From the NCBI GenBank assembly GCA_911728435.2, contig OU452201.1:1426001-1490000 (forward strand): a stretch of DNA of 64,000 nt, read 5' to 3'. A program made the translations under genes and the position numbers. Under the pieces are notes generated by a model that was given only the letters and a program-made list of their open reading frames with translations, had not been told where the DNA came from and searched no databases. Source of the stretch: Apoderus coryli (Eukaryota; Arthropoda; Insecta; Coleoptera; Attelabidae). Positions 55,227 to 64,000 of this stretch are shown one piece after another; the first letter of the stretch is position 1, and every line of letters begins with the position of its first letter.

Positions 55227-58200
55227 CTAAACTCCTCTTGGAATGCTGCTTTTCATTGGCTTTAATGGATGTACCATATATTTGGGAGAGTTGCTATTAG
55301 CAGCTATATCATCACGAAACGCCAGGAAGCCCAATTGAGCATGGGAAGCTTCATTTAGAGCTCGCGATCGTATACATGCCCTGTATTGATCCGCTGATAA
55401 TTTCTGGCTACCAGGACCACCAGAACATACCTATAAAGTAAATAAATATGTAATAACAATAATAAAACAGATACTAAGACCCGGAATTACGGTCAAAGCC
55501 ACCCCATTTAGATATAAGCCCAGGTGAGACCGACATAGCTTTAGTTGGGGCGCTAGTAACAAGTATACAAGTACGAGGATGTTCCTAGAAGTACCCGAAC
55601 TAAGGATTTTGGAAAATATATCGTTACTTTTCAACATTAACCATTAACTGGCGACTTCACTTTATCATTGTTACTACCAAGCTATTCTTGAAGTTAGAAA
55701 AAATAAAATAATACAGCTAAATATTTTTACAGCCTGTTACTGTACAAATTATCAAAACATCTGATACATTATACCTAAATAGAAATAGCCACTTGTAGTC
55801 AATATCAGCTGATTAGACTTAAATAATAAACAGCAGTTGGCAACAAAATATTCCATGAACCAGGTACCCCTCAAATACGTAATAATAAACCACTCAAGTT
55901 GAACAGGACCTTTCCAAATTTGGCATTTATAAAATCAAAAACTCTAATCAAATTGTTATTTTAATACATTTGAGTGTAAAGTACCTTATTTTAAATATTC
56001 TATTGTGTTTTTGATTACAATCTCTTCAACACTTGACCAAATAATGCGTGATTTTCTACGTATTTGCATGGAGAAAAAAATAGTTTCTATTCAGTGCTTT
56101 CATTTATTTAATTTAAATAAATAATTATATAATAATACATACTTATAAATGAAAATAATGTCGTGGCAAAGCGGACTAAAATGTTGGTTTTACCTACACC
56201 AGGAATTTTGTTTAATTTACCAGGCCCCAGTCTAATTCAATGGCACTAGACCGAGGCATGGGTCGACAGATACTGACGAATTCGTTTCGCTCTTGTTATG
56301 AGCTCGTCAGAGTACCATAGTCGTTGCCCATCTACAAATATCGGCCTGCATTTAAGCACAATAGGATACACAACAGTAGACACATGTAAACACGTATCAT
56401 CTACATGCATAGGTAAAACCAGTCGTATAAATAGAAATAAAAATAGTATGAACACAAAACGCTAGCAGGAGACCATTTTATCCTTCTACCAGCATCTTCC
56501 AGCAATTATTTTCATTTATTATATTTACGGACATGAAATTCTTTTAATTATACCTACATACTTATATTTGACGTAAAGTTTTATCAGGTGAAAATACACT
56601 ATCTCAGACTCGTACCTATATCTTATTCCGCCTTTAAATAATATTTAGTTCGTGTACGAGGTGTACCAAATTTAATATTATAAATATTGTTAATAACAAA
56701 TGCTTATAATATGGAATGATTTTCTTTCCTTTTTTTTTAATTTTTGTGGTGTAGCAGGATTAAAATTTAAAATCAGTACTACTGCCTTTTTAACCCTTTT
56801 TTAAATAGTTTTCTTGAACCTTTTAACTTTTATTTTAATAAATAAATAAAATTAAAATATAATTTTTAGAATATAATTTTTTAGAATTTAGTTTATTTTA
56901 AATTATTGTAAATTGAGCTCCAAATAAAATGATTATTATTATTATTCTATTATTTTTTTACAGTTTGTTATTAAAATTTAGAATATAAATTAAACATTCT
57001 AAAAATTACATTGAATAAAATATTTTTTTTTACATAAAAATACATATATTTCGCAGGACATCACGTTTACAAACACAATACAGTTTAAAAATTGTTTAAT
57101 TTATATTCTAAATTTTAATTACAAACTGTAAAAAATAATAATAATAGAATGACCTGAGGAAGGCGATAAACCATCGCCGAAACGTAGTACCTATAATTTT
57201 AGACAAGCGAAATGTAACATTTCGCTAGAAATTATTAAAACAAAAATTTGTAGTGTTTGAATGAAAGTCAAATCTCTACAAAATAAATTTAATAGAATTG
57301 AGGATCTATCCATTACATGTTTCGGGAGTAGACGAGTCCCATCATCAGTGGCAAGTCAACAATCCTACAAACATAACTAAATAGAATTTTGACCAGAATA
57401 TTGTATGTCTTGGTCAAAATTCTTTTGAAGTCTGAAAAATGGTCTCATTGAATGCATTAAAACAATTTTTTATGTACACCAAATAAATCTTGTGAAACAT
57501 CATTTGAGGGAAAATAGAAATAATAATATCCTGAACTAAAATAATTTTTAATCTGTTTTTGTTCGGAAGTCCTTTTCGTAAGAATGTGATTGTCAACTAT
57601 ACTGATGATGACTTAAGCCGAAACGAGCCAACAAACTGACACCCCCCCCCCCTTCGAAAATGGATAATGTATTTCACAAATAATTAACAAAAAAAAACTG
57701 TATTATTTTGATTAGTTTTACTACACTTTTTTCGAGATATCTTATAACGCACCCTGTAGAAAAGAAAAAACTCACCTTGGGATGCCATATATGGAATATG
57801 CCTGGATCTGTTGCTCGGATGACCTTCATCCCACTCCGGACATATTTTCTGTATAACATGACATCTTCCCCTCCCCAACCGACGATGTCTTCATCGAAAC
57901 CGCGGACTTTCAGAAAATCTGATCTATAAAGAAGAGAATTGTGCAAAAAACACTAATAAACTTTTTTCTCAAAGTGGTTAATTTCATAGCTACTATTAAA
58001 ATAATAAAATTAAAAAAAAAAACAAGTAAATCAAAATCATTAAAAATGTTATTTTTGATATACCCTGTATAGTAATCGTAAATTTCGTACTCGAAATTGT
58101 AGTTTTGACACAAGCAGACGTTTTTATAAAGAATGACTTTTTCTTCTAAATCTACAAATAAAAAAGTTTTTGCTCTTCCAAACTCTATCCGTGGACACAT

Positions 58201-60859
58201 TGGAGTTTGGAAGAAGAAAAACTTTTTTTTCTGCCGACACTATGAGAAAATTGAATTTTACTGCTTCCATAGGGACGAGAAAGTATGCATTTCTAAGGCT
58301 AGCGCTACAAAACACTCAAAAATGGCTAGGCAAGAAAATTATTTTTATGTATTTGTAATAGATGGCGGCACAATAATAAAAGCTATTAACAATGATGACA
58401 GTCCAATGTGACAGTGGTTGTCAAAAATCGAGCGCGTCTTAAAATATTCAATTTGAATTTGATTCATCATTTATAGGTATAATAAGCATGGAATCTCTGA
58501 TTGATCGTAGTGACGAGGAAATTGAGTATTGTACCCCGCCTGAAATTCACGAGAAATCGAACGAAGTTTCGATGAATTTGCTGCCGGAAAAACCAAGTAC
58601 CACATATGAACTTCAGTATAAACTGTGTATTGGTGTAGTGCTAAAAACGTTAAAAACTATAGTGAAAATGTGATTTTGACGTATTTATCGGATCTTTCAC
58701 AAAAATATCAATCTTCAACACTGTGGTCAATTCATTCCATGTTAAAATCTACGCTATTAGTTAAAAATATCGTAAACATTAGAAATTTTACAAAAGTGAC
58801 TGCTTTTTTAAAGAAGAAATATGTTGGCCACATTGCTAAAAAGCCAAAAATTTTCGACCAACCGGATATTGAAAAATTTCTTGAAACTGTACCGGATGAA
58901 ATACATTTAATGACAAAGGAAAGCAATCATATTTTCTTTTTTGTATTACCTGCAATTGTACGGTGCCGGCAGAAAAATAATGTGTAAACCATGCCGGTAA
59001 AGTGATTTTTTCAGGCTTCAAGAAGTGTCCGGGCTCGCTAAAGCTCGCCCGTACATTTCTTCTTTCAGCCTTAAAAAATGACACTTTACCGCCTAGGAAT
59101 ACAATATACTATATTTGTAGATTTAGAAGAAAAAGTCATTCTTTATAAAAACGTCTGCTTGTGTCAAAACGACAAATTCAAATACCAAATTTACGATTAC
59201 TATACAGGGTATATCAAAAATAATATTTTTAATGATTTTGATTTTCTTGTTTTTTTAATTTTATTATTTTAATAGTAGCTATGAAATTAACCACTTTGAG
59301 AAAAAAGTTTATTAGTGTTTTTTGCACAAGTGGTGTAATAAATCACGGTTTTGAAAATATTTTCATAAAATTTAAAAAAAAAACAAAAAAATCAAAATCA
59401 TTAAAAATGTTATTTTTGATATACCCTGTATAGTAATCGTAAATTTGGTATTTGAAATTGTAGTTTCGACACAAGCAGACGTTTTTATAAAGAATGACTT
59501 TTTCTTTTAAATTGACAAATAAAAAAGTTTTTCCTCTTCCAAACTCTACCCGTGTATACAGATCTATTTGATTCCCTGTGGTATACCCTGTATATTTAAA
59601 AAACTACTAGATTTATTATTTATTTAGTAAAAAATTGGGAAATTTTAGCCATGGAACGCTACCCTCTTGAACAAAGAATTTTAAGTGTGAATATTCACTA
59701 TCAAAATGGTGAAAATTTTACTGTGTCACTTCGTAAAATTCGAGCAGCTTTTCCTCGTAATCAGGCTTTTTTTAAATGGAATGCCTTATATTTTATAACG
59801 ATATACTTTCGTAATCTGTTCGCTTAACTTACCTATATTGACACGTCATGCCATAACCAAAGTCGCGCCAAAAACCAGTGTCCCGCGATATAACCAATTG
59901 ATCATTTTCAGAAGGAACATCTCGTCCTTGCAATGTATAAACCACATGGGGATTATACAAACTAAACACCACGGGATAGTAAACTTTTTTACCAGGACGC
60001 GTATTCCATCGGCATCGATCAAGGAATCGTGCACTAAACACTATATCAACATCGCACATGAACAAAAGTACATCACGCGAGCTGTTGCTGTCGTTTTCAT
60101 TCCATAAACGCTCAGCACCAACGCGTAATCCTTTACTGCGCGAGAACGTCTCGTTTAAGGCTAACAACCGTAGATTTTGCGCTGCATTTTTCAATGTAAG
60201 TACCCGCGACATGATACTACGCGCTTCCGAAAGACCCTCTTCCCCAAAATAGACTACAGTCAGATGAAGGTTTTTATCGTTCCTTAAACCGATTCGCACG
60301 AATTTATCCATGAAACCTTGGAAGGTGGTTGTACGTCCACTCAAAGGTAAGATTATATGTATAATATCCTTCGATTTGTACGTAATCCTTTCGGTTGTGA
60401 TGAATTGAAGAGGTGCGAATGGTCGCATCATGACAATCTTGGTATAGTCAGTGTTATTCCGAAAGTACAACTCATACTGTGTTCCAGTGGTCATTTCATT
60501 ACGATACAGCCCTTCAACAAAGCCATCTAGACTATATTTACTTGAACTATTCTTCTTATTACCATTCAAAAGTTCAATGCTGCGGGTCAAGACTTCGATC
60601 AAGTCCTTGCGCTTGTATCCAATAGGTTTTTCCACAACTCTTTTACCCAGTCCCAAGTCGATCGGGTACACTCTGTTATATGTGAAATGGTTGAACGGGA
60701 TTACTTCGTATTCGTTGTTTAGCGGAGTGCCATGTAGTATTTCTGCTGACATCACTTGCTTTCTGATATAGTTTGAGCATTCCCTGTTTGTTATTTGAGG
60801 TTGAGTGGAGTTTGTGAAATAGAATGGTTCTTGGAGATGGTGTTGATGCTTTGGTATGG
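55227..60859 (-). CDS. CSGALNACT: Chondroitin sulfate N-acetylgalactosaminyltransferase, last three exons
   Basis: Minus-strand exons are 60859-59833, 57923-57776 and 55430-55227, with clean signals (CTATTTTTCAG before the first; GTAAGTT…TTTATAG; GTGAGTT…TTTATAG) and matching phases. They give 458 residues. The family transfers GalNAc from UDP-GalNAc to start and extend chondroitin sulfate chains on proteoglycans, as a Golgi type II membrane enzyme. Visible are [48 protein letters not shown] (DxD metal site), [30 protein letters not shown], then across the intron [20 protein letters not shown] and FHIWHPK. The last exon has [20 protein letters not shown] and [10 protein letters not shown], as in vertebrate CSGALNACT1/2. 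The N-terminal anchor exon is missing: it lies further right or outside the window. The methionine at 60878 is intronic. No broken codon is seen. Confidence 0.94.
56938..57148. repeat. Inverted repeat next to a hammerhead-like motif
   Basis: 56938-56995 and 57092-57148 are reverse complements (shared TAGAATATAAATTAAAC and TTTTTTACAGTTTGT) around a loop of about 97 bases. The hammerhead-like copy c starts three bases later. Confidence 0.75.
57151..57190 (+). ncRNA. Hammerhead-like core (copy c)
   Basis: CUGAGGA, one A, stem GGCGAU/AUCGCC with an AAACC loop, GAAAC, GUA. Helix II is the best of the set (6 bp). Helix I does not pair, so cleavage is doubtful. Confidence 0.45.
57310..57352 (-). 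ncRNA. Hammerhead-like core (copy e)
   Basis: On the minus strand: GCCA, CUGAUGA, U, stem GGGA…UCCC, GAAAC, AUGUA, then AUGG. CCA/UGG can form helix I with one extra A at the junction. Same one-base insertion before helix II as the other copies. Confidence 0.45.
57602..57629 (+). ncRNA. Hammerhead-like core (copy f), degenerate
   Basis: CUGAUGA, then a short CUUAAG-centred stem with a mismatch, then GAAAC. No NUH or helix I is seen. A run of eleven C follows at 57642-57652. Confidence 0.3.
57937..58192 (+). repeat. Repeat S, copy A
   Basis: Contains GTGCAAAAAACACTAATAAA, GATATACCCTGTATAGTAATC and ACACAAGCAGACGTTTTTAT, ending AAACTCTATCCGTGG. Copies B (59103-59335) and C (59350-59563) share this order. 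Confidence 0.85.
58488..58987 (+). pseudogene. Crypton-like tyrosine recombinase, N-terminal part only
   Basis: From ATG 58488 ([20 protein letters not shown]) the frame runs to about 58620. There it slips by one or two bases and continues [19 protein letters not shown], then [20 protein letters not shown] and [16 protein letters not shown] stop at 58987 comes where the catalytic domain should begin (ending RCRQKNNV). The helical layout matches the core-binding N-terminal domain of eukaryotic Crypton-related tyrosine recombinases. The catalytic Arg, HxxR and Tyr are absent. It lies in a CSGALNACT intron on the opposite strand, between inverted copies A and B of repeat S, and differs from the 30.5-kb gene. 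Confidence 0.7.
58989..59092. mobile_element. About 100-bp hairpin mini-element
   Basis: Left GGTAAAGTGATTTTTTCAGG… and right …TTAAAAAATGACACTTTACC are imperfect reverse complements closing on GGGCTCGC/GCTCGCCC. It directly follows the truncated recombinase, so it may have replaced its 3' half. Confidence 0.7.
59103..59335 (-). repeat. Repeat S, copy B (inverted)
   Basis: Reverse complement of copy A across about 230 bases; ends GTTTTTTGCACAAGTGG on the plus strand. Confidence 0.85.
59350..59563 (+). repeat. Repeat S, copy C
   Basis: Same orientation as A, head to head with B, ending AAACTCTACCCGTG. It lies 270 bases downstream (on the gene strand) of the donor at 59832. Confidence 0.85.
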
Positions 60860-61672
60860 CTGAAAAATAGAAGGGCATTAACTAAATTGACTTTGATTGT
60901 ACAAAATAAACAAGCTAAATAAAGTCGCCTCCTATTAAATAATTTAGAACACTACTTCAGGAACTTCAGGGCTCAGGTCTTTCGACTTTTGTTGCTTGAA
61001 ACCAATCGCAGATACTATTCATTCTCAGATGTTAAAAAATATAATTTATTAAACATAATTAACGCTTTTAAAGTATTTAAGAGAAAACAATTAAATACAC
61101 TTTACTTACTATTGAAGTTTATGCTCCCTAGTGAAATGAGTTGCGAGACTCGCAAGACTCTTGTATACCAAGAACAAAACCACATATAGGACAACAAAAC
61201 CAAGACCTACAACAACCCGGTCTTGCTTTTGCATGTGCTAATCGCTACTAGTAAATTAAAATCCCCGCAAAAGCACCAATAAACTTTTTTAAATTCAAAG
61301 TTCAAACTAACTCCAGATGTTTTGTGAAAACCATTGTAATGGGAACCTGAAATATCCGCTGGTATTATTTTGCGGCAAAAAGTCATATTAAATAGAATTC
61401 TGTAAACTTTCCTATTACATAGACATTTTTTACCGCGTCATAAAAGTTTCCACAACTGAGCATGAAAAGCTCTAGACTACTATATAACGAATTTATCAAA
61501 CCAAGCACAAAAGGTCACAAGAGAAAAGGTCGGTGATTAGCCTTTTTGGCAACATAGCGAATGTGAACATTTTTTACAATACTTATAGCTTTAAACTGTC
61601 GGCAACTAACATTCGAAGATACAAGTAGTGATGATATAAAAAAATATTAATGCGAGTTCTTTAAATTTTCTA
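60860..61672. other. CSGALNACT intron, no exon found
   Basis: I searched the minus strand for the N-terminal anchor exon and saw none. Confidence 0.45.
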
Positions 61673-62962
61673 TCGGGTCCGCCATCTAACGTTTTTTTTT
61701 CAACTAGTGCTTATTTCGTGAAGGGTAACACTTAGCTCATGTCTGATTTGACAGATAATTAGTTTTATCCTTCCGCTGAACGAATATGGTTGTGTATACG
61801 CTTGAACAACGCTGGGAAATATTGCGACATTACTTTGAAAATCATGGTAATGTTGCAGAATGTGTGCGAAAATTGCGTACGGATTTTGGAAGAAGAGAAG
61901 CACCGTCAGCTCCGTATGTTCGTTATCTCTTGAAAAAAGTAAAAGAAACTGGCATCCTCATCGATAATCCAAAGCGTGAAAAGCCAAAAACAGTGCGTAC
62001 ACCCGAGAATATTGCTGCTGTGGCAGAAAGTGTGCGTGAAGCGCCATCAACATCAATTCACCGTCGGTCTCAACAATTGAATATTTCGGAGACATCATTG
62101 AGACGAATTTTGCATAAAGACCTTGGTATGACGTCATACAAAGTCCAATTGGTTCAGGAGTTGAAGCCAACTGACCATCCAATGCGTTTTCGCTTCGCTC
62201 AGTGGGCCTGCGATCGACTTACAGAAGATGCCGATTTTGCCAAAAAAAATCATCTTTTCAGATGAAGCTCATTTTGATCTTGGCGGGTATGTAAACAAGC
62301 AAAATTGTCGCATTTGGGGCACAGAAAACCCGCACGCATACATTGAAAAGCCGATGCACCCAAAACGAGTCACTGTTTGGTGCGGATTTTGGTCCGGAGG
62401 CATAATTGGGCCATTTTTCTTCGAAAATGAGCAAGGAGTGGCCGTTACAGTCAATGGCGATCGTTATCGGGCCATGTTGAATGAATTTTCGTTCAACATG
62501 GCCAATGCAACATTTGGTTTCAACAGCACGGCGCTACGTGCCACACAGCCGAAGCTACACTCGATGTTTTGCGCCCTGTTTTTGAAGATCGCATTATCAG
62601 CCGCAGAGCTGATGTCGTTTGGCCACCTCGGAGCTGCGATTTGACACCGTTGGACTATTATTTGTGGGGTGCCGTCAAAGATAAGTGTTACGCCGACAAG
62701 CCAGAGACAATTGACGCTTTAAAGGACAATATTCGTGAAGCCATTGGTGAAATACAGCTGCACACAATCGATAATGTGCTTAAAAATTGGACCGATCGTG
62801 TAGGCTACTGCATGGCCAGCCGAGGCAGCCATTTGAATGAAATTATTTGTCATTATTAACCGGAAGGATTGTACTTTCAAATAAAAAAAGAAATTTGAGA
62901 AAATATTCAGCAGTTTTTCTTTTATAGTATTTTCAAAAAAAAAAGTTATCTGGCAGACCCAA
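61673..62962 (+). mobile_element. DD41D (rosa-type) mariner, full length, 1290 bp
   Basis: Ends TCGGGTCCGCCATCTAAC (61673) and TTGGGTCTGCCAGATAAC (complement, ending 62962) are imperfect inverted repeats of about 30 bp, both running into T-rich tracts. TA target duplications lie at 61671-61672 and 62963-62964. The size is normal for mariner. It inserted to the right of the visible CSGALNACT exons. Confidence 0.92.
61786..62859 (+). pseudogene. DD41D mariner transposase with two frameshifts and a lost catalytic Asp
   Basis: The start ATG at 61786 opens the DNA-binding part (TLEQRWEILRHYFENHGN; SETSLRRILHKDLGM). A run of eight A at 62242-62249 adds one base. The middle frame then reads IIFSDEAHFDLGGYVNKQN (first Asp) and PKRVTVWCGFWSGGIIGPFF. 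One base is missing near 62515, which returns the reading to the first frame: FQQHGATCHTAEATLD, then WPPRSCDLTPLDYYLWGAV (third Asp) to TAA. There are 41 residues between the second and third catalytic positions, which defines DD41D. The second Asp is His (QQH), so the enzyme would be dead even without the shifts. Confidence 0.93.
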
Positions 62963-62964
62963 TA

Positions 62965-63190
62965 TAATATAAAAAATGTCATTCATCACCCTTCAGTTTC
63001 CTATTTTTTGGCAGGATGAGAACTCCTCAAGAAAAAGCGAAATTGAGGCATCAATCGGAATTTCAAAGACCTCAATTTAAAAATATTTTTATGAAGCGTT
63101 GTGTATACAAAATAGTTACTAAAAACTGTCAGGAAGCTAATACCTACTTAAAAATAACAAAATTGGTTATAAAATGAACATTATATAGGC
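62965..63190. other. Short spacer
   Basis: No feature seen. Confidence 0.4.
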
Positions 63191-63349
63191 TGTTAAAGTT
63201 TGACTGCTTAGTACACTTTTACTAGACAAAAAATAACTAATTTATTTGAATGTACGATAGAACACTTTATTTCTCTTTTCAATGTCAAACAATAATAAAT
63301 AATCAACAACAAATAAAAACCATCATAATTATGTACAAAGTATTTAACA
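63191..63349 (-). repeat. Probable 3' LTR of a second Bel/Pao element
   Basis: On the plus strand it starts TGTTAAAG and ends TTTAACA, with AATAAA on the element strand (about 63270). Directly next to it on the element strand is AGGGGGAGAAA, a good polypurine tract. The left boundary is inferred from TG…CA ends alone, as the partner LTR lies outside. Confidence 0.5.
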
Positions 63350-63371
63350 TTTCTCCCCCTCGTGAAAAAAC

Positions 63372-64000
63372 TCAAGTTTTTTCAACCTCTAAAAATCTGC
63401 ATATTTTTGTAACTGGTCGCTTCAAAATTCCATGTTGTGTTTTCACATCAACTACTCTGATCACGTTGTCTCGTCCGGGGTACGTAGTCTGGATTCGTCC
63501 TATGGGCCAAGCATTACGTGGAAGTGTATGATCAACAACAACTACTATATCTCCTATTTTGACAGAATCTGAAGTATTAATCCATTTTGCACGTTTGGTT
63601 AAGGTAGGTAGATATTCCTTCACCCAACGAGTCCAAAACATATCTGATAGCCTCTGCGATTTTTTCCAATAACTTCTTAAATCACTCATTTCTATTATTC
63701 CGGAAAACGGTTTTTGGTTATTGCTAATCAAAAAATGATTTGGAGTAAGACATTGCAAATCGTTTATATCTTCAGAAACATATGTCAGTGGTCTGTTGTT
63801 AACAATATTCTCTGCTTCAGCAAAGAGAGTTAAAAGAATTTCATCATGTGGTGTTTCAGACTTCAAAGTTATATTGAGTACTTTTTTAACAGAGCCAATT
63901 AAACGTTCCCAGCAGCCTCCCATGTGCGGACTGCCTGGTGGTATAAAACTCCATTCAATTTTATTCATTGCCATTTCATTTAAGATCTTATTTTTGTCCA
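63372..64000 (-). CDS. Second Bel/Pao polyprotein, integrase C-terminus (runs off right edge)
   Basis: The minus-strand frame is open to the window edge. It contains the end of the DDE integrase core (FIPPGSPHMGGCWERLIGSV, with the catalytic Glu in WERL) and NIVNNRPLTYVSED. Then comes the DUF5641 domain (SQRLSDMFWTRWVKEYLPTL, LPRNAWPIGRIQTTYPGRDN), ending RPVTKICRFLEVEKT at 63372. It is clearly another Bel family than the 22-28-kb element (WERL against WEAG; different DUF5641). No break is seen in the visible 209 codons. Confidence 0.93.
   Translation of the reverse strand, partial: DKNKILNEMAMNKIEWSFIPPGSPHMGGCWERLIGSVKKVLNITLKSETPHDEILLTLFAEAENIVNNRPLTYVSEDINDLQCLTPNHFLISNNQKPFSGIIEMSDLRSYWKKSQRLSDMFWTRWVKEYLPTLTKRAKWINTSDSVKIGDIVVVVDHTLPRNAWPIGRIQTTYPGRDNVIRVVDVKTQHGILKRPVTKICRFLEVEKT

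Noticed and set aside
57602..57629. Hammerhead copy f as a working ribozyme
   Set aside because: Helix II has a mismatch, and neither a NUH triplet nor helix I is seen; kept only as a degenerate relative.
60860..60878. ATG at 60878 as the CSGALNACT start
   Set aside because: A strong acceptor (CTATTTTTCAG) lies between it and the conserved sequence, so these codons are intronic.
1..64000. CRISPR arrays, operons, tRNA or rRNA genes
   Set aside because: No regular spacer arrays or bacterial-type organisation; the only tRNA-like sequence is the retrotransposon primer-binding site.

Overview
This window reads as nuclear DNA from an insect. It is AT-rich, intron-bearing and dense in transposons. 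The host genes have GT-AG introns, one carries arthropod-style TATA and initiator elements, and one encodes a clear animal chondroitin sulfate N-acetylgalactosaminyltransferase. Bel/Pao, Jockey/CR1-like non-LTR, Tc1/mariner and Crypton-like elements all occur. A beetle is my best guess, but nothing in the sequence proves the order.

Layout. 0-11 kb is mostly gene-free: a THAP-domain remnant cut by the left edge, a TATA/Inr promoter-like site with a tiny first exon (about 6.84-7.02 kb, minus strand), and a decayed DUF4817-type transposase. 11-22 kb holds three minus-strand non-LTR elements; the first has a full endonuclease/RT ORF but a changed RT active site. Between them lies a two-exon gene for a small secreted cysteine-containing protein (18.0-19.1 kb). 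22.4-28.4 kb is a complete, very young Bel/Pao retrotransposon with identical 193-bp LTRs, a 5-bp target duplication and an open 1756-codon gag-pol. 28.7-32.5 kb holds a long-inverted-repeat DNA element, a Crypton-like tyrosine recombinase gene with a one-base frameshift, a retro-inserted ORF1 fragment and a hairpin MITE. 32.8-39.3 kb is a four-exon minus-strand gene for a secreted Tyr/Asp/Arg-rich protein, whose 5.2-kb last intron is filled with non-LTR copies. 39.4-49.2 kb is a mosaic of a mariner remnant, foldback DNA, a palindrome more than 2 kb long and RT fragments. 53.5-54.2 kb is a decayed THAP gene. 55.2-60.9 kb holds the last three exons of CSGALNACT (minus strand), with another Crypton-like fragment and several hammerhead-like motifs in its introns. 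61.7-63.0 kb is a complete but disabled DD41D (rosa-type) mariner. The right edge cuts a second Bel/Pao element.

The genes do not form a pathway. The main theme is how mobile DNA has built up around and inside a few host genes. Two points stand out. A retrotransposon tail now appears to supply the pyrimidine-rich tract of a host 3' splice site. Hammerhead-ribozyme-like cores recur at six places with no Penelope-type reverse transcriptase in sight.
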